This document shows positions 22,865 through 25,940 of a DNA stretch of 25,940 nt, one piece after another. How positions within the stretch are numbered: the first letter of the stretch is position 1; each line of letters begins with the position of its first letter. Source of the stretch: Flavobacterium sp. Its GTDB lineage: Bacteria; Bacteroidota; Bacteroidia; Flavobacteriales; Flavobacteriaceae. Made by a program: the position numbers and the translations under genes. The notes beneath the pieces were generated by a model. It saw only the letters and a list, made by a program, of their open reading frames with translations. It ran no database searches and was not told where the DNA came from. The stretch is taken from NCBI RefSeq assembly GCF_021151785.1, contig NZ_JAGKWP010000026.1:1-25940 (forward strand), read 5' to 3'.

Positions 22865-24052
22865 TTAAGCTAATGCTTCTTTTATTCTCTTAATGGCTTC
22901 TTTTAATTGATCTTCACTTGTAGCATACGACAATCGAATACAACTTGGATTCCCAAAAGCATCTCCTGTTACTGTAGCCACATTAGCTTCCGCTAATAAG
23001 TACATTGCTAAATCATTCGCGTCTTTGATTAATTGCCCACGTAATGTTTTTCCAAAATAAGCCGACACATCAGGAAAGAAATAAAAAGCACCTTCTGGCA
23101 TAGTTAATTTAAATCCAGGAATAGCTACTAATAAATCATAGACTAATTGTCTTCTGCTTTGAAAAGCATCTACCATATATTTGATGGCAGATGGACTGGC
23201 TTCTACGGCTGCTTTAGTTGCACGTTGAGCAATAGAACTAGCTGCACTTGTAACTTGTCCTTGCATTTTAGTACAAGCTTTAGCAATAAATTCAGGAGCT
23301 CCCATGTATCCAATACGCCATCCAGTCATAGCAAATGATTTGGCAACACCATTAACAGTGATCGTATTGTTCTCCATCCCTGGTAGAGAACCTATAGAAC
23401 AGAATTTACCCGTATAATTGATATGTTCATAAATTTCATCAGAAACCACATAAATTTGAGGATGCTCTTTTAATACCTCAACCAAGCCTTCTAATTCCTG
23501 ACGACTATAAACAGATCCAGAAGGATTACAAGGCGAGCTAAACCACATCATTTTTGTTTTTGGAGTAATGGCTGCTGCCAGTTGTTCAGGTGTTATTTTA
23601 AAATTCGTCTCAACGGAAGTTGGAACTTCCACCGGAACACCTCCCGAAAGCTTAACGATTTCATAGTAAGAAACCCAGTAAGGTGCAGGTAAAATCACCT
23701 CATCACCTTCATTTAACATGACTTGGGCAATGTTATACAATGATTGTTTGGCACCGGTTGAAACCACAATTTGATTTGGTTTGTACTCTAAACCGTTATC
23801 TCTTTTAAATTTAGCTGAAATAGCTTCTTTTAAATCAACGTAACCATCAACTGGTGGGTAAGCAGAGTAATTATCATCTATGGCTTGTTTTGCCGCAGTC
23901 TTAATAAAGTCAGGAGTATTAAAGTCCGGCTCACCTAAACTTAAACTAATAATGTCTTTCCCTTGTGCTTTTAATTCTCTAGCTAAAGCTGCCATGGCTA
24001 ATGTTTGTGAAACAGCCAGGTTGTTAATTCTGTCAGATAAAACGTTGTTCAT
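22865..24052 (-). CDS. Pyridoxal phosphate-dependent aminotransferase (aspartate type)
   Basis: A 395-residue class I aminotransferase, probably aspartate aminotransferase of the Ibeta/gamma type (AspC/AspAT-like). Visible are LSLGEPDFNTPDF near the N-terminus, STGAKQSL for phosphate binding, CNPSGSVYS, VSDEIYEHI and the PLP lysine (about 238) in NGVAKSFAMTGWRIGY. An aspartate or broad-specificity activity is inferred from family motifs only. I chose the ATG at 24052 over the longer frame that starts at TTG 24097 inside the desaturase gene, because residues from MNNVLSDRINNL onward match the usual N-terminus. It follows the desaturase by 37 bases. Confidence 0.92.
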   Translation of the reverse strand: MNNVLSDRINNLAVSQTLAMAALARELKAQGKDIISLSLGEPDFNTPDFIKTAAKQAIDDNYSAYPPVDGYVDLKEAISAKFKRDNGLEYKPNQIVVSTGAKQSLYNIAQVMLNEGDEVILPAPYWVSYYEIVKLSGGVPVEVPTSVETNFKITPEQLAAAITPKTKMMWFSSPCNPSGSVYSRQELEGLVEVLKEHPQIYVVSDEIYEHINYTGKFCSIGSLPGMENNTITVNGVAKSFAMTGWRIGYMGAPEFIAKACTKMQGQVTSAASSIAQRATKAAVEASPSAIKYMVDAFQSRRQLVYDLLVAIPGFKLTMPEGAFYFFPDVSAYFGKTLRGQLIKDANDLAMYLLAEANVATVTGDAFGNPSCIRLSYATSEDQLKEAIKRIKEALA

Positions 24053-24089
24053 TGTTGTTTTTTTGGTAGGATTGTGTGTTGCTTTTATT

Positions 24090-25193
24090 TTATGCAATTT
24101 GCGGTTGTTTACCTAATTCTTTTAAGTGTTTAAAGTGTGAAGCAATTGCGGCACGAGTGGTCTTAAATTCATAATAAGGTAAATTGCATTCTTTTGCTGT
24201 TTGTTTTACAATTTCTCCAATTTTCCCGTAATGAATATGACTGATGTTTGGAAAAATGTGATGCTCAATTTGATGATTTAAACCTCCTGTATACCAATTT
24301 ATTAACCAATTTTTTGGAGCAAAGTTTGCTGTTGTAAACAATTGATGTACAGCCCAAGTATTTTCCATCTCCCCATTTTCATTTGGTTCAGGATTAATTG
24401 TATCTTCTACTACATGAGCTAATTGGAAAACTACACTTAAAATTAAACCAGCTGTATAATGCATAACAAGGAATCCAAGTATCACTTTCCACCATGTTAT
24501 CCCTAAGACAATCGGAATAACTATCCATATAGAAAAATACAACGCCTTAGTGATTGCTAATGTTGTCCATTGAAATGCTGGGCTTTTGAATTCACCGTAT
24601 GATAATTTTCTTTTTAAATAGCGTTTCATTTGAAGGAAATCAGTAGTAATAGCCCAATTGAAAGTTAATAATCCGTATAGAAAAATGGAGTAATAATGTT
24701 GAAATTTATGATGCTTATACCATTTTGATGTTTTTGAAAAACGTAGTATTCTTCCTGCTTCTAAATCTTCATCATGACCTAAAATATTGGTATAAGTATG
24801 ATGTAAGACATTGTGTTGCACTTGCCAATTATAAACATTCCCTGCTAAAATGTAAATACTACTTCCCATTATTTTATTTAACCAAGTCTTGTCCGAATAA
24901 GCGCCATGGTTACCATCATGCATTACGTTCATTCCAACACCTGCCATTCCAATACCAGTTACTAAATTCAATAATAGATAAACCCAAAATGGCATATCCA
25001 TTGAAATTAAAAAAAAGTAAGGAGTTAAGAAAATGATAAACATGACAATTGTTTTTAGATGTAATTGCCAATTACCCGTTTTTTTTAAATTATTTTCTTT
25101 AAAATAGTCATTCACTCGCTTGTTTAATGTTCTGAAGAACTGCGTTTTATCTATTTTAGCAAAAATGGGTGCTTGAGTTGACATAGTATTCAT
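24090..25193 (-). CDS. Membrane fatty acid desaturase
   Basis: A 367-residue integral membrane di-iron desaturase. The three histidine boxes are HDGNH (92-96), HNVLHH (127-132) and HQIEHH (307-312). The Gln/Ile in the third box resembles acyl-lipid delta-5/delta-6 type desaturases; there is no fused cytochrome b5 domain. About four transmembrane helices are visible. Which acyl position is desaturated cannot be told from sequence. Two ATG codons fit the start: 25193 (used here), and 25184, which leaves a more usual leader behind the promoter. The aminotransferase gene lies 37 bases downstream. Confidence 0.93.
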   Translation of the reverse strand: MNTMSTQAPIFAKIDKTQFFRTLNKRVNDYFKENNLKKTGNWQLHLKTIVMFIIFLTPYFFLISMDMPFWVYLLLNLVTGIGMAGVGMNVMHDGNHGAYSDKTWLNKIMGSSIYILAGNVYNWQVQHNVLHHTYTNILGHDEDLEAGRILRFSKTSKWYKHHKFQHYYSIFLYGLLTFNWAITTDFLQMKRYLKRKLSYGEFKSPAFQWTTLAITKALYFSIWIVIPIVLGITWWKVILGFLVMHYTAGLILSVVFQLAHVVEDTINPEPNENGEMENTWAVHQLFTTANFAPKNWLINWYTGGLNHQIEHHIFPNISHIHYGKIGEIVKQTAKECNLPYYEFKTTRAAIASHFKHLKELGKQPQIA

Positions 25194-25205
25194 TATTTAA
25201 GTTTT

Positions 25206-25213
25206 CAAATGTA
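25206..25213 (-). promoter_or_regulatory. Desaturase promoter, -7 element
   Basis: Reads TACATTTG on the minus strand, a full TAnnTTTG match. The predicted start near 25199 is 6 bases from the first ATG and 15 from the second. Confidence 0.5.
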
Positions 25214-25265
25214 CTAATAAATATCTAAATTGAAAGGTGATAAATGTCATCTAATTAAAAAAGTG

Positions 25266-25273
25266 TACTTTTG
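25266..25273 (+). promoter_or_regulatory. rsmG promoter, -7 element
   Basis: TACTTTTG is a full TAnnTTTG match. Transcription from about 25280 could not include the upstream in-frame TTG at 25230, so this element supports the TTG start at 25290. Confidence 0.55.
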
Positions 25274-25289
25274 TGCAAAAATTAACATT

Positions 25290-25916
25290 TTGGAACAAAT
25301 ACTGCATTATTTCCCAGACTTAACCCTACTTCAAAAAGAACAATTTGCACAATTGTATGCTTTATATTCAGATTGGAACAGTAAAATAAACGTGATTTCT
25401 CGAAAAGATATTGACGAACTTTACACCAGACATGTATTGCATTCTCTAGGAATTGCTAAAGTAATGGCTTTTAAACCAGGGGCTTCAGTTATAGATGTTG
25501 GAACAGGTGGTGGATTTCCAGGCATTCCTCTTGCTATTTTATTTCCCGAAACTAATTTTTATTTGATTGATGTGATTGCAAAAAAAATAAAAGTAGTTAA
25601 TGAAATAGCGAAAGCATTGAACTTGAAAAATGTAAAAGCTGAACAAAAACGTGCTGAAAGCGTTGAAGAAGAATTTGATTTTATTGTGAGTCGTGCCGTT
25701 ACTAATATGCCAGATTTTGTAAAATGGGTAAAAGACAAGACGAAAAAGGAATCGATACACGAATTTAAAAATGGAATTCTTTATTTAAAAGGTGGTGATC
25801 TTTCTGAGGAATTAGCGGTGTATCAAAATGTTCAACTTTTTGAACTATCAAACTTTTTTGAAGAAGATTTCTTTGAAACTAAAAAAGTAGTGTACTTACC
25901 TTTAAAATACAAATAA
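25290..25916 (+). CDS. rsmG: 16S rRNA (guanine527-N7)-methyltransferase RsmG
   Basis: Methylates G527 of 16S rRNA using SAM; loss of the enzyme is known to confer low-level streptomycin resistance in several bacteria. The 208-residue protein shows YALYSDWNSKINVISRKD, RHVLHSLGIAK, the SAM motif VIDVGTGGGFPGIPLAILFP, LIDVIAKKIKVV and the FDFIVSRAVTNM segment, all typical of RsmG. The start is TTG at 25290 (LEQILHYFPDL): the promoter falls between it and the earlier in-frame TTG, and the sequence from here matches the usual N-terminus. Confidence 0.93.
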   Translation: MEQILHYFPDLTLLQKEQFAQLYALYSDWNSKINVISRKDIDELYTRHVLHSLGIAKVMAFKPGASVIDVGTGGGFPGIPLAILFPETNFYLIDVIAKKIKVVNEIAKALNLKNVKAEQKRAESVEEEFDFIVSRAVTNMPDFVKWVKDKTKKESIHEFKNGILYLKGGDLSEELAVYQNVQLFELSNFFEEDFFETKKVVYLPLKYK

Positions 25917-25940
25917 TCTATAAATTTAAAACTACAATAT

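Noticed and set aside
23880..24116. 78-codon plus-strand frame across the aminotransferase start
   Set aside because: Antisense to conserved aminotransferase residues and the end of the desaturase gene, with no support of its own.

Overview
The window is a stretch of Bacteroidota chromosome, almost certainly from a Flavobacterium or a close relative. The DNA is AT-rich. Many gene starts are preceded by the Bacteroidota -7 motif TAnnTTTG, and Shine-Dalgarno sequences are rare. The gldB-gldC gliding pair and a type IX secretion plug protein are also flavobacterial hallmarks. There is no rRNA, tRNA, CRISPR array, complete insertion sequence or phage gene, and no gene-free stretch longer than about 300 bases. 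Most of the window is core-genome housekeeping, with a few lineage-specific modules.

Layout, left to right. (1) 149-5123: dnaG primase converges on an orphan LuxR-type response regulator, followed by nadE, with gldB-gldC diverging from nadE. A long hairpin lies between gldC and the next convergent gene. (2) 5129-6550: a CoA-transferase/acetyl-CoA hydrolase-family enzyme, and a divergent intergenic region rich in repeated ACTATT words. (3) 6551-11665: a four-gene operon (TetR regulator, ABC half-transporter, HlyD-type adaptor, TolC-type outer-membrane protein) closed by a strong terminator. The nucleotide-binding domain of the ABC protein keeps Walker A and the Q-loop but has lost the signature motif, the catalytic glutamate and the H-loop histidine. 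(4) 11830-13532: map and a SAM-dependent methyltransferase, closed by a terminator. (5) 13654-17183: the T9SS plug protein, apaG and pruA. (6) 17212-18497: a small Ala/Lys-rich lipoprotein and fabD.

(7) 18676-22672, all on the minus strand: in transcription order purT, a 47-codon Cys-rich lipoprotein, a Crp/Fnr-type regulator, a pirin with an export signal, a GNAT_2 acetyltransferase, a two-helix membrane protein and a flavodoxin-fold NAD(P)H oxidoreductase. A perfect 16-bp palindrome resembling an FNR box sits at about -44 relative to the predicted pirin start, so the neighbouring Crp/Fnr protein may regulate this redox-flavoured set. (8) 22828-25916: an aspartate-type aminotransferase, a fatty acid desaturase with a QIEHH box, and divergent rsmG.

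The observations most worth following are the degenerate-ATPase exporter operon with its repeat-rich control region, the FNR-like palindrome next to the Crp/Fnr gene, the tiny CGP-repeat lipoprotein, the exported pirin, and the DnaG that has lost all four zinc ligands. Several starts were moved from the longest open frame. Where the longest frame began at an upstream TTG with a good ATG inside, the ATG was used. For dnaG and rsmG, TTG is supported as the true start.
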